A stretch of 64,000 nt of DNA from Pseudomonadota bacterium (GTDB lineage: Bacteria; Pseudomonadota; Gammaproteobacteria; Burkholderiales; Burkholderiaceae_C), in the NCBI GenBank assembly GCA_018241185.1, contig JAFEEH010000249.1, positions 1 through 64,000 on the forward strand. Reading direction: 5' to 3'. Positions 50,027 to 57,474 of this stretch are shown here, in pieces. Each line of letters opens with the position of its first letter. Positions within the stretch are counted from its first letter, which is position 1. Both the position numbers and the translations under genes were made by a program. Below the pieces are notes generated by a model. It searched no databases. It was not told the origin of the DNA and saw nothing but the letters and a program-made list of their open reading frames with translations.

Positions 50027-50986
50027 ATGCAACCCCTGCTCGATGCCATCGCCCGCATGGACCGGCCCACCGAGGCCGTGCGCCTCTTCCACGGCCGCGG
50101 CGGGCTGCATCCGGGCTGCGAACACTGGGCACTCGACGCGTACCCGCCCGTGCTGCTGCTCACCAGCTTCCGGTCGATGACGCAGTCGGAGATCGATGCC
50201 GTCGGCGATGCGCTGGCCGAGCGCTGGCGGCAGCTCGATGCGGGGCCGCTGACTTGGGTGCTGCAGGTGCGCGAGGGTGGTGGTCGCACCGACACGCGCC
50301 TCATGGCCGGCGCGGTGCCCGATCCGCACGAGGTGACGGAAGACGGGTTGCGCTACCGCGTGCACGTGCTGCGCGGCCAGAACCATGGCCTCTTCCTCGA
50401 CATGGCGGCGGGCCGCCGCTGGGTGCGGGAGCACATCGCCGGGCGCGTGGCCGCCGATGCCGCGTCACGCACCGGCGGCGGCTGGGCGCCGCATCTGAAG
50501 GTGCTGAACCTCTTCGCCTACACCTGCGCCTTTTCGGTGGCCGCGCTGCATGCCGGCGCCGACCAGGTGCTGAACATGGACATGAGCAGCGGCGCGCTGG
50601 CGATCGGGCAGCAGAACCATCGGCTCAATGGCCTGGAGGGCGGGGCGAGCTTTCTGGGGCACGACATTTTCAAGTCCTGGGGGCGCATCGGCCGCGAGGG
50701 GCCGTACGCGCTCGCCATCGTCGATCCGCCGAGTTTCCAGAAAGGCAGCTTCGTCGCCACGAAGGATTACGCGCGCATCGTGCGCCGCCTGCCGGAATTG
50801 CTGGCGCCTGGCGGGCACGCGATGCTGTGCCTCAACGCGCCGGAACTGGGGCCGGAGTTTTTGCAGGCGCTGGTGCAGGCCGAAGCGCCCGCGCTGCGCT
50901 TCGTCGAGCGCCTGGCCAATCCGCTTGCGTTTGCGGATGCAGCGCCCGAACGCGCGCTGAAGGTGCTGATCTACCGCGCTGACTGA
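50027..50986 (+). CDS. class I SAM-dependent methyltransferase (RlmI/RlmK-like)
   Basis: The 319-aa product from ATG 50027 (an in-frame ATG at 50012 is also possible, but it sits in the terminator tail). The Rossmann methyltransferase core begins with LKVLNLFAYTCAFSVAALHAGADQVLNMDMSSGAL (motif I, SAM binding) around residue 150, then NDIFK-like SFLGHDIFKSW and the catalytic AIVDPPSFQKGSF motif IV. This arrangement is that of rRNA cytosine/guanosine methyltransferases of the RlmI/RlmK and YwbD group. The N-terminal half lacks a clear PUA domain. Substrate unassigned. Convergent with the NlpC gene through a shared terminator at 51012-51034. Confidence 0.85.
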   Translation: MQPLLDAIARMDRPTEAVRLFHGRGGLHPGCEHWALDAYPPVLLLTSFRSMTQSEIDAVGDALAERWRQLDAGPLTWVLQVREGGGRTDTRLMAGAVPDPHEVTEDGLRYRVHVLRGQNHGLFLDMAAGRRWVREHIAGRVAADAASRTGGGWAPHLKVLNLFAYTCAFSVAALHAGADQVLNMDMSSGALAIGQQNHRLNGLEGGASFLGHDIFKSWGRIGREGPYALAIVDPPSFQKGSFVATKDYARIVRRLPELLAPGGHAMLCLNAPELGPEFLQALVQAEAPALRFVERLANPLAFADAAPERALKVLIYRAD

Positions 50987-51011
50987 CGATGGCGCTGGCC
51001 ATGGACGAAAA

Positions 51012-51034
51012 AAATCCCGCGGTGTGCGGGATTT
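51012..51034. terminator. bidirectional terminator between the methyltransferase and NlpC/P60 genes
   Basis: AAATCCCGC (51012-51020), a 5-base loop GGTGT and GCGGGATTT (51026-51034) form a perfect 9-bp stem. Arms with A- and T-tracts on both sides allow termination in either direction. The two genes converge here. Confidence 0.88.
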
Positions 51035-51056
51035 CATCTGGCGTTGGGCCGGGCGC

Positions 51057-51605
51057 TTATTCGCCGGCCGTCTTGTTGTCTTCAATGACGCGGCGGGCAC
51101 CGTTGAAGCGGCGCTGCCAGTAGCTGCCGTTCATGTCTTCGACGCGGACTTCGGAGCCGGTGCGGGGGGAATGGATGAATTTGCCGTCGCCGATGTAGAT
51201 GCCGACATGGCTGAAGGCGCGGCGCATGGTGTTGAAGAAGACCAGGTCACCGGGCTTGAGGTCGCTGCGGTCGATCTTCTCGGTGGCGGCGGCCTGCTCT
51301 TCGGCGCGGCGGGGCAGCAGCAGGCCGACCGACTTGTTGTACATGGCGCGGACAAAGCCGCTGCAGTCGAAGCCCGTCTCGGCGCTGTTGCCGCCGCGGC
51401 GGTAGGGCACCCCCAGGAAACCCATGGCGCTGACCACCAGTTCGGAAGTGCGGTCGGTCACCGCGTGGCGCACGTTGTCGATGTGGCCCATCAGCCCGCG
51501 ATCGGCGAGCGTCTTGTCCATGTCATCGGTCTGGTTCTGTTGCGGGGCTGCGTAGGCAGAGGCGGCAAGAGCGAGGGCCAGAGCGGTGAGGACGATTTGA
51601 CGCAT
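51057..51605 (-). CDS. NlpC/P60 family peptidase (secreted)
   Basis: The 182-aa product starts at ATG 51605 (MRQIVLTALALALAASAYAAPQQ), with a signal peptide cleaved near residue 20. The NlpC/P60 domain (about 55-165) has the catalytic Cys in TGFDCSGFVRAMY, the His in FSHVGIYIGDG and a second polar residue in KFIHSPRTG; an LPRRAEEQ motif precedes the SDLKPGDLVFF segment typical of the family. It probably cleaves peptidoglycan stem peptides in the periplasm. It is close to E. coli MepS/Spr in domain order, but no lipobox is present. Upstream 216 bp are AT-rich, with an inverted repeat at 51680-51711. Confidence 0.88.
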   Translation of the reverse strand: MRQIVLTALALALAASAYAAPQQNQTDDMDKTLADRGLMGHIDNVRHAVTDRTSELVVSAMGFLGVPYRRGGNSAETGFDCSGFVRAMYNKSVGLLLPRRAEEQAAATEKIDRSDLKPGDLVFFNTMRRAFSHVGIYIGDGKFIHSPRTGSEVRVEDMNGSYWQRRFNGARRVIEDNKTAGE

Positions 51606-51679
51606 GGGCGCGTAGGATATTGATGACACTGAACGATGTCAATTTGGAATATTGATTCAAAAAGTAGTGTAACTCATTG

Positions 51680-51711
51680 ATTTTGCTGAATTTATTGCGA
51701 TGCAGCAAAAT
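51680..51711. repeat. perfect 9-bp inverted repeat in AT-rich intergenic DNA
   Basis: ATTTTGCTG (51680-51688) and CAGCAAAAT (51703-51711) are separated by 14 bp. It lies between the divergent NlpC and sugar-dehydrogenase-like genes, in the AT-richest stretch near here. It is probably an operator or a 5' hairpin; no T-run. Confidence 0.5.
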
Positions 51712-51821
51712 TAGAGTTGTAACAGATGCGGTTTTCATTGCCTGGGGTCATTGATCAAGCCGGGCATCTTTGCAACTAAGTTAACGACAAAGTTTTCTTT
51801 TACGACCTCAAAGGCGTACAT

Positions 51822-52928
51822 ATGAAGGCAAAACACGTTATGTGGCTCGCGCTGGCCTGGGCTGCGACGGCAACGGCCCAAGCCTCCGTGCGCACCGAAG
51901 TGGTGATTGCTGGGCTGGAGAGTCCCTGGTCCGTCGCCTTCCTGCCGGGTGGGCGCTTTCTGGTGACCGAGAAGCCGGGCCGGATGCGGGTCGTCGAGCC
52001 CGACGGACGCTTAAACGAGGCCCTTCAGGGCCTGCCGCCGGTCGCGGCGGGCGGGCAGGGCGGCCTGCTCGACGTCATCACCGACTCGGCCTTCGCCACC
52101 AACCGCACCGTCTACTTCTGCTATTCGGAGCCGGACGCTGGCAGCAGCGCCAACAGCACGGCGCTGGCCAAGGCGCAGCTGTCGACTGACAGAACGCGGC
52201 TGGAGAACGTCCAGGTCCTCTTCAGCCAGAAGCCGAAGGTGGCCAGCCGCCACCACTTCGGCTGCCGCATCGTTGAGATGCCCGACGGCACGCTGTTCAT
52301 GACCCTGGGCGACCGCTTCAGCCGCAAGGAAGACGCCCAGACGTTGGACAACCACCTGGGCAAGGTGATCCGCATCCAGAAGGACGGCAAGGCGCCTGCG
52401 GACAACCCCTTCGTCAACCGCACCGGCGCGCTGCCGGAGATCTGGAGCTATGGCCACCGCAACGGCCAGGGCGCCACCCTGGGGCCGGACGGCAAGTTCT
52501 GGATGCACGAGCACGGCCCGCAAGGCGGCGACGAGATCAACGTGCCGCAGGCCGGCCGCAACTACGGCTGGCCGGTCATCACCTACGGCGAGAACTACGG
52601 CGGCGGGAAGATCGGCGATGGCATCACGGCCAAGGCGGGCATGGAGCAACCGCTCAAGTATTGGGTGCCGTCGATCGCGCCCTCGGGCATGGCCTTCCTG
52701 ACCAGCGACCGTTACGGTGCGGCCTGGAGGGGCAACCTCTTCGTGGGCTCGCTCAAGTTCGGCTACCTGGACCGCATCGAGCTCAAGGATGGCAAGGTGG
52801 TCGCCGAACACAAGCTGCTGGAAGACGGCCGCGCGCGCATTCGGGACGTGCGCCAGGGCCCGGACGGCTTGCTGTACGTGTTGACGGATGCACAGGACGG
52901 CAAGCTGATCCGGCTGCAGCCGCGCTGA
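51822..52928 (+). CDS. PQQ-dependent sugar dehydrogenase-like beta-propeller protein (YliI/Asd family)
   Basis: The 368-aa product starts at ATG 51822 with a signal peptide (VMWLALAWAATATAQAS). The propeller family features are ESPWSVAFLPGGRFLVTEKPGRM, GLLDVITDSAF, HFGCRIVEMPDGTLFMTLGDR, GALPEIWSYGHRNGQGATLGPDGKFWMHEHGPQGGDEIN (the GHRN segment with calcium/PQQ-binding residues), APSGMAFLTSDRYG and VRQGPDGLLYVLTD. E. coli YliI (Asd) of this family is a PQQ-dependent aldose dehydrogenase. Periplasmic location is predicted. No operon partner is evident. Activity needs PQQ, whose biosynthesis genes are not in this window. Confidence 0.87.
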   Translation: MKAKHVMWLALAWAATATAQASVRTEVVIAGLESPWSVAFLPGGRFLVTEKPGRMRVVEPDGRLNEALQGLPPVAAGGQGGLLDVITDSAFATNRTVYFCYSEPDAGSSANSTALAKAQLSTDRTRLENVQVLFSQKPKVASRHHFGCRIVEMPDGTLFMTLGDRFSRKEDAQTLDNHLGKVIRIQKDGKAPADNPFVNRTGALPEIWSYGHRNGQGATLGPDGKFWMHEHGPQGGDEINVPQAGRNYGWPVITYGENYGGGKIGDGITAKAGMEQPLKYWVPSIAPSGMAFLTSDRYGAAWRGNLFVGSLKFGYLDRIELKDGKVVAEHKLLEDGRARIRDVRQGPDGLLYVLTDAQDGKLIRLQPR

Positions 52929-53242
52929 GCCCATCGGGCCGCTCAAAGAACGAGCGCGCCGATGGCCGACGACTCCTTGGTCGGGCGTGCATCAGGCGTT
53001 AGAAGGTTCTGCACCCTGCAAGGCGCGCACCCAGACGGAGCTTTTCACTGAAGACGGCTTCGCGGCCTTGCGCAAGACATCCAGTTAGGCAATGCGCCAC
53101 TGCTCCGGCTTGGAACTGCCGGTTGACAGCCACCTGGCTGTCACTTCGCCGACGCCTTCGGACGGTGCGCTCAGGGAACAAGAAGCACATTTGGTTTCAT
53201 TTCTGCTAGGATCAATGCGCCTATTTTTTTGGGAGTGAGAGC
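52929..53242. other. intergenic stretch of 314 bp without a gene
   Basis: No convincing coding frame was seen. The stretch holds a perfect palindrome-like element at 53124-53143 and a weaker long-range pair GCAAGGC (53018-53024) / GCCTTGC (53065-53071), and it becomes AT-rich near 53185-53242, where the promoter of the following lipoprotein gene probably lies. Confidence 0.5.
53124..53143. repeat. perfect 9-bp inverted repeat with 2-bp centre
   Basis: TGACAGCCA (53124-53132), centre CC, then TGGCTGTCA (53135-53143). Compactness suggests a dimeric regulator site more than a hairpin. It is 100 bp upstream of the lipoprotein gene. Confidence 0.55.
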
Positions 53243-54025
53243 ATGACGTCTTCTATGCAGAGTTTTTTTCGTACATTTGCGCCGGGTATTGCTGTGGTGC
53301 TGCTGGCGGGGTGTGTGGCCTATCCAACCGTAGAGAAAATTGAAGCAGATTTCAATGGATTCTTGGCCAAAGAGTACACTGTAGCGTATCCGCCCGCAGC
53401 CCTTCGCGCAAAGTTGACCGAGGTGGGGTTGAAGCCGAAGAACGGCATCAAAGAAATTTCAATGAAGATGACCTTGCGTCAATCCGGAGTAGGCGAGCAG
53501 ACGCCGAAAGTGAGCCCGTTCGACGTCAAGCTGGTTAATTTAGGCGATGGTTTCTACAGAGAAGTTCGTGAACTGCGGAACAATGGATTCTTGACCGCAC
53601 GATTTGTGTATTTGAGTTGGGCGGGATTTTTCCAGCTCAAAAGCGACACGATCATCAAGGGTGACACGTTCCCGGTCGCTTATGGCGAGGTCAAAGACGT
53701 CGCGCCGTTTCGCTTCTCACCCGGGACCATGAAGGTGGGGGAAAAATTCGTTGCTGAATCGAAATTCGGAAATCGTCCGCAAGCCTTTAATTTCAGTACT
53801 GAAACGATGGAGTGCGTCGCCGAGAAAATCGCCCCGGCGAGTACGGTGAACGCGAAAATTTCCGGCAATGCGATCTGGCTGGGTTGCGGCACGAAAAACG
53901 ACAAGGGATTCGAGACCAAGAAAAAGTCAGTCTATTTAATTGATTACGCCTTGGCGATTCCCCTTGAGTTTCGATCACCGACCAGAACGCAGGATTACGA
54001 GATCACCGATTTCTCGGCTCAATAG
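53243..54025 (+). CDS. hypothetical lipoprotein with atypically low GC
   Basis: ATG 53243 has a GGGAGTG ribosome site. The 260-aa product has a lipoprotein signal with a VLLAGC lipobox (Cys near residue 27), followed by a beta-rich, charged domain (for example KLTEVGLKPKNGIKEISMKM, PFDVKLVNLGDGFYREVRELRNNGF and SVYLIDYALAIPLEF). I do not recognise the family. Codon use is clearly more AT-rich than its neighbours, which suggests acquisition from a different source or a lineage-specific gene. It would be anchored on the periplasmic face of a membrane. There is no obvious operon partner. Confidence 0.75.
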   Translation: MTSSMQSFFRTFAPGIAVVLLAGCVAYPTVEKIEADFNGFLAKEYTVAYPPAALRAKLTEVGLKPKNGIKEISMKMTLRQSGVGEQTPKVSPFDVKLVNLGDGFYREVRELRNNGFLTARFVYLSWAGFFQLKSDTIIKGDTFPVAYGEVKDVAPFRFSPGTMKVGEKFVAESKFGNRPQAFNFSTETMECVAEKIAPASTVNAKISGNAIWLGCGTKNDKGFETKKKSVYLIDYALAIPLEFRSPTRTQDYEITDFSAQ

Positions 54026-54175
54026 AAATTCGGGCACCGCGGTCGTTCAAGGCGCCCAACACTTGGCGCCCGGCGCAGGGTGACGGTTCTGGCGCGCAGC
54101 AGAACGGGCCGGGGCGTGCGCGGCAGCTCACCTGGGTTTCACTTGCCGTGCTGTATCCCAAAGATACGAAGTCAT

Positions 54176-54241
54176 CTGCCAAATCAGCCTCCAGCGCCCG
54201 TCCCGCTTGCGCGACCAGCTACAAACTCAATAGCAAATCGG
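54176..54241 (+). repeat. dispersed two-hairpin repeat, copy 13 (intergenic)
   Basis: GCCAAATCAGCCTCCAGCGC, CCGTCCCGCTTGCGCGACC and GCTACAAACTCAATAGC followed by AAATCGG. It lies 5 bp beyond the stop of the convergent hydrolase gene, so it would form the 3' end of that mRNA. Confidence 0.8.
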
Positions 54242-54245
54242 GCAG

Positions 54246-55025
54246 TCAGCGCGCGCAGTGCGGCAGCGGCGCGGCCGCCAGCAGGCGCCGCCACAGCCCC
54301 AGCCAGGGGTCCCAGTCGTGCCCGCCCGGCGCGGTGAACACGTGGGAGGGCGGCAGCGCAGCGGCCAGGACGGCGTGGCTCGGGGCCAGCCGGTCCTGCA
54401 GCCCGTAGCCCAGATACATCGGCGCAGGCGATGCACCGGGCCGCAACCGCGCCTGCAGGCTGCGCCAGAGCCGCCGGTCGAAGGCGGTGTCGGGCAGGTC
54501 GCCGGTGGGCGCAGTCCAGCGCTGCAGGCCGCCGGCGGCTGCCACATCCTGCGTGGCCTCGGGTTCGCCCAGGTAGGGCGCGAGCAGCAACACGCCGTCC
54601 ACATCGCCCGGGTGCTCGTCGCTGTAGACCAACGCACCGAAGCCGCCCAATGAGATGCCCGCCAGCCAGATGCGCCGGTAGCCCTGCGCGCGGGCGGGCG
54701 CGGCGACGTCCTCGTGCAACCGCTGGACGATGGTCTTCGCCTTGAAGTAGCCCATGTGCGCGTCGGCCAGCCACAGGTCGACGGCCAGGCCCTGCGCACG
54801 CACCGCGTCCACGAAGCCTTCGCGTTGCAGTTCGCCCAGGGTCATGCCGCGGCCGGGCAGCAGCACGAGGAGGGTGTCGGCCCGCGGGCCGCAGGCAGCG
54901 GGAAAGCGCCGCACCGGCATGGGGGCAACCGGCTCCCGGGGCAGCCAGCCGCAGCCGGGCACGCCCGCGGCGGCCAGCGCGGCGGTGGCGGCAGAAATCA
55001 GGCCGAAGCGGCGGCGGGGCGGCAT
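54246..55025 (-). CDS. alpha/beta hydrolase, putative exported
   Basis: The 259-aa product starts at ATG 55025. The N-terminus (RRRFGLISAATAALAAAGVPGCGWL) looks like a twin-arginine-like or lipoprotein signal, with a Cys in GCGWL. The core is an alpha/beta hydrolase: oxyanion LLVLLPGRGMTLGE, nucleophile GISLGGFGALVY (GxSxG), acid around the DRLAP segment, and catalytic His in GGHDWDPW. It is 34 bp downstream of the AbfD-like gene on the same strand, so the two likely share a transcript. Substrate unknown (ester or thioester is possible). Confidence 0.8.
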   Translation of the reverse strand: MPPRRRFGLISAATAALAAAGVPGCGWLPREPVAPMPVRRFPAACGPRADTLLVLLPGRGMTLGELQREGFVDAVRAQGLAVDLWLADAHMGYFKAKTIVQRLHEDVAAPARAQGYRRIWLAGISLGGFGALVYSDEHPGDVDGVLLLAPYLGEPEATQDVAAAGGLQRWTAPTGDLPDTAFDRRLWRSLQARLRPGASPAPMYLGYGLQDRLAPSHAVLAAALPPSHVFTAPGGHDWDPWLGLWRRLLAAAPLPHCAR

Positions 55026-55059
55026 GGTCGCAGTATCCCGGCCTGCCGGGCGGCCGCCG

Positions 55060-56739
55060 TCAGCGCGCAGCGCGATGTGACGCGGGCAGGTCCACCATCA
55101 CCGGCTGGCCCGGTGGGGCGCAGCCCGCGTCGCAGCAGCGACCCGGCTGGCGGTTGCGGGTGACCGCGCGGTCCGGGTCGTGCGGCGCGGCGGCAGCCGA
55201 ACCGTCGGCGGCAATGCCGCGCTCCAGCAGGCGCTCGACCAGTTCGACCTTCGAGCCGACGGGATAGTGGCGCCAGATCTCCTGCTTCATCGCCGCGGGC
55301 GAGCCGCCGCCGTGCAGGCTGATCGTGCTGTACCAGCCGCCCTGGTAGCCGGCCGTCAGGTCCTCGATGAAGCGGGCCGTTTCGATGCGCTGCTCGTAGG
55401 GCACGTCGGGGTTGGCACGCAGCACGTCGGACAGGCGCGCGGCCGTTTCGGGGTTGTGGTCCTCGTCGGGGCCGGGCAGGGTGACGATGAGCCCGCCGCT
55501 CACGTAGTGCGCGATGCGGTGCATCTCATAGATCTTGGTCGCCAGCAGCAGCTTGCCGATGTTGGCGAACACCGGGTCGGGCATGAAGACGGCGCAGTGC
55601 GCATCGGCCTTGGCGTACACGCTGGCGGCGACGCCGCAGGCGAAGAAGCTTTCGGTGATGGTGATGAGCTCCACCATCTGCTCGCGCAGGTGCGTCTCCT
55701 GCCCCGGGTCGAAGCCGTTCGCCTCGCACATCAGGGCGCCGGCGCCGATCAGCAAGTCGCCGAAGCCCGCGCGCGCGCCGATGCAGCTGTGGCGGTGGTG
55801 CGTGGCGTAGCTGTAGGTGAGGTGGCTGCTGTGCTCCCAGCTGCCGTCGCTTCCGTCGTAGAACACGCGCTCCTCGGGCACGAACACGCGGTCGAAGATG
55901 CACACGCCGGTGCTCTGGCCGTACTTGCGGCTGAACAGCGCGTCGCCGTGCTCGAGCTTCTCGCCGGGCCGCCCGGCAGGCCGCGCGACGATCGTGAGGC
56001 CCGGCGCGTCCAGCGGCACGGCGCAGCAGACGGCGAAGTCCGCGTCCTCGCGGCCCATCGCGCGGCAGGGCATCACCAGCAGCTCGTGCACATAGGGCGC
56101 ACCGGTCACGATGGCCTTGGTGCCGCTGATGACGATGCCCCGCTTTCCGTTGCGCACGGCGTTGCGTTCGACCACATGGACATAGCTGTCGACGTTGGCC
56201 TGCTGGTGCGGGCGGCGGCTGCGGTCGCCCTTGGCATCGGTCATGGCCACGCCGAGCGTCAGGTCCCGGTCCTGCACGCGGTGCAGGTATTCGGTGAAGC
56301 GCTCGGTGTGCGCGCTGCCCCCGGCGGCATCGTCGAGCCGGGCCGAGACCTGCGCGATGGCATTGAGTGCGTCGTGCGTCAGGTAGCGCTGCGCGCAGCC
56401 GGTTTCCTGGCAGATGAGCCGCACCGCCTCCAGCTTGTTGAGCAGATCGCCGCTGCCGGTGTCGATGTGGGTCATGCGATTGACCCGCTTGCCGCTGGTG
56501 TGCTGTACGGCCGTCATCAGCGGCGCGTACTCGGGGCGGTGCGCGAAGTCGTAGGTGAGTGCGATGGCGTTGATGCCCGGCTGCAGGGCCGGCGCGTCGG
56601 CGATCGATTCGATGCGCTGGCCGTCGACGTAGACGGTGGGCGACAGGCGCCGCAGCGATTCGCGGTAGTCATCGCCCTTCATGAGTGCGGCCGTGGCGTG
56701 GGGAGCGTTCAAACGTGTCTCCTGCTGTTGTCGGGCCAT
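55060..56739 (-). CDS. 4-hydroxybutyryl-CoA dehydratase/4-hydroxyphenylacetate hydroxylase family flavoprotein (AbfD-like)
   Basis: The 559-aa product starts at ATG 56739 (an internal ATG at 56682 would give the usual family start MKGDDYRESLRRLSPTVYVDG). The order and motifs (INAIALTYDFAHRPEYAPLM, FTEYLHRVQDRDLTLGVAMTDAKGDRS, GIVISGTKAIVTGAPYVHELLVMP, HHRHSCIGARAGFGDLLIGAGALM, GGLIVTLPGPDED) match the AbfD side of this acyl-CoA-dehydrogenase-like family. AbfD has four [4Fe-4S] ligands (Cys99, Cys103, His292, Cys299 from memory). By my alignment the Cys103 counterpart is Tyr (GCAQRYL) and the Cys299 counterpart is Ala (SCIGAR), so it may be cluster-free. An extra Cys-rich tail (GRCCDAGCAPPG) is odd. 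Confidence 0.75.
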   Translation of the reverse strand: MARQQQETRLNAPHATAALMKGDDYRESLRRLSPTVYVDGQRIESIADAPALQPGINAIALTYDFAHRPEYAPLMTAVQHTSGKRVNRMTHIDTGSGDLLNKLEAVRLICQETGCAQRYLTHDALNAIAQVSARLDDAAGGSAHTERFTEYLHRVQDRDLTLGVAMTDAKGDRSRRPHQQANVDSYVHVVERNAVRNGKRGIVISGTKAIVTGAPYVHELLVMPCRAMGREDADFAVCCAVPLDAPGLTIVARPAGRPGEKLEHGDALFSRKYGQSTGVCIFDRVFVPEERVFYDGSDGSWEHSSHLTYSYATHHRHSCIGARAGFGDLLIGAGALMCEANGFDPGQETHLREQMVELITITESFFACGVAASVYAKADAHCAVFMPDPVFANIGKLLLATKIYEMHRIAHYVSGGLIVTLPGPDEDHNPETAARLSDVLRANPDVPYEQRIETARFIEDLTAGYQGGWYSTISLHGGGSPAAMKQEIWRHYPVGSKVELVERLLERGIAADGSAAAAPHDPDRAVTRNRQPGRCCDAGCAPPGQPVMVDLPASHRAAR

Positions 56740-56832
56740 TTCAGCATCGATGCGCCGTCGCTCCAAGTCCGGCGGGCACGGGGCGCTTCGGTGGTAGGGT
56801 CCGGTTTTCGCACCGCCACACACCCGACTTCC

Positions 56833-57438
56833 ATGCTGCTCGACGCCTCCCAATCCCAACTCGTCCTGGTCGACTACCAGGCCCGCCTGATGCCCGCCAT
56901 CTTCGAGGCCGAAGCGGTGCTGCGCAATGCGACGCGCCTGGCACAGCTTGCGAAGCTGCTTGACGTGCCGGCCTGGGGCACCGAGCAGAACCCGTCCAAG
57001 CTCGGCGAGAACCCGGCCGAGATCCGCGGCCTGTGCCGCAACACCCTGGCCAAGATGCACTTCAGCGGTGTCGAGGAGGGGCTCGGCGAATGGCTGCGCG
57101 CGCCCGCCCCGCAGGCGCCGCGCGGCAACGCGCGCAGCCTGCCCAAGCATCTGCAGAAGCCCGCGGCGCCGGCCGAGGAGCGCAACACCCTGGTTGTGGC
57201 CGGCTGCGAGGCGCATGTGTGTCTGCTGCAGACCGCGCTGGACCTGCTGGAAGACGAGTTCGACGTCTGGGTCGTGACCGACGCCTGCAGCTCGCGCACC
57301 GAGCGCAACCGCGACGCGGCCTTCGACCGGCTGGCCGGCGCGGGCGCCGAACTGGTGACGACCGAGATGGTCGGCTTCGAATGGCTGCGCACGGCCGAGC
57401 ACCCGGCCTTCCGCGAGTGGCAGGCCCTGATCCGCTGA
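56833..57438 (+). CDS. isochorismatase family cysteine hydrolase
   Basis: The 201-aa product starts at ATG 56833. Motifs: SQLVLVDYQARLMPAIF with the conserved Asp, EQNPSKLG, and the nucleophile-elbow VVAGCEAHVCLLQTALDLLE with the Cys, plus the DACSSRTERNRDAAFDRLAGAGAELVTTE C-terminus. The family includes YcaC-like and isochorismatase-like hydrolases of amides and vinyl ethers. It is divergent from the AbfD-like gene (93 bp between starts) and convergent with the FAD oxidoreductase gene. Substrate unknown. Confidence 0.87.
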   Translation: MLLDASQSQLVLVDYQARLMPAIFEAEAVLRNATRLAQLAKLLDVPAWGTEQNPSKLGENPAEIRGLCRNTLAKMHFSGVEEGLGEWLRAPAPQAPRGNARSLPKHLQKPAAPAEERNTLVVAGCEAHVCLLQTALDLLEDEFDVWVVTDACSSRTERNRDAAFDRLAGAGAELVTTEMVGFEWLRTAEHPAFREWQALIR

Positions 57439-57474
57439 TGTCCGTCGCGGGATGCGGCGTCGGCGCCGTGCGCT

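Noticed and set aside
52990..53095. attC-like integron recombination site (GTTAGGC near 53084)
   Set aside because: A core GTTRRRY is present, but there is no matching RYYYAAC at the other end and no integrase or cassette array.
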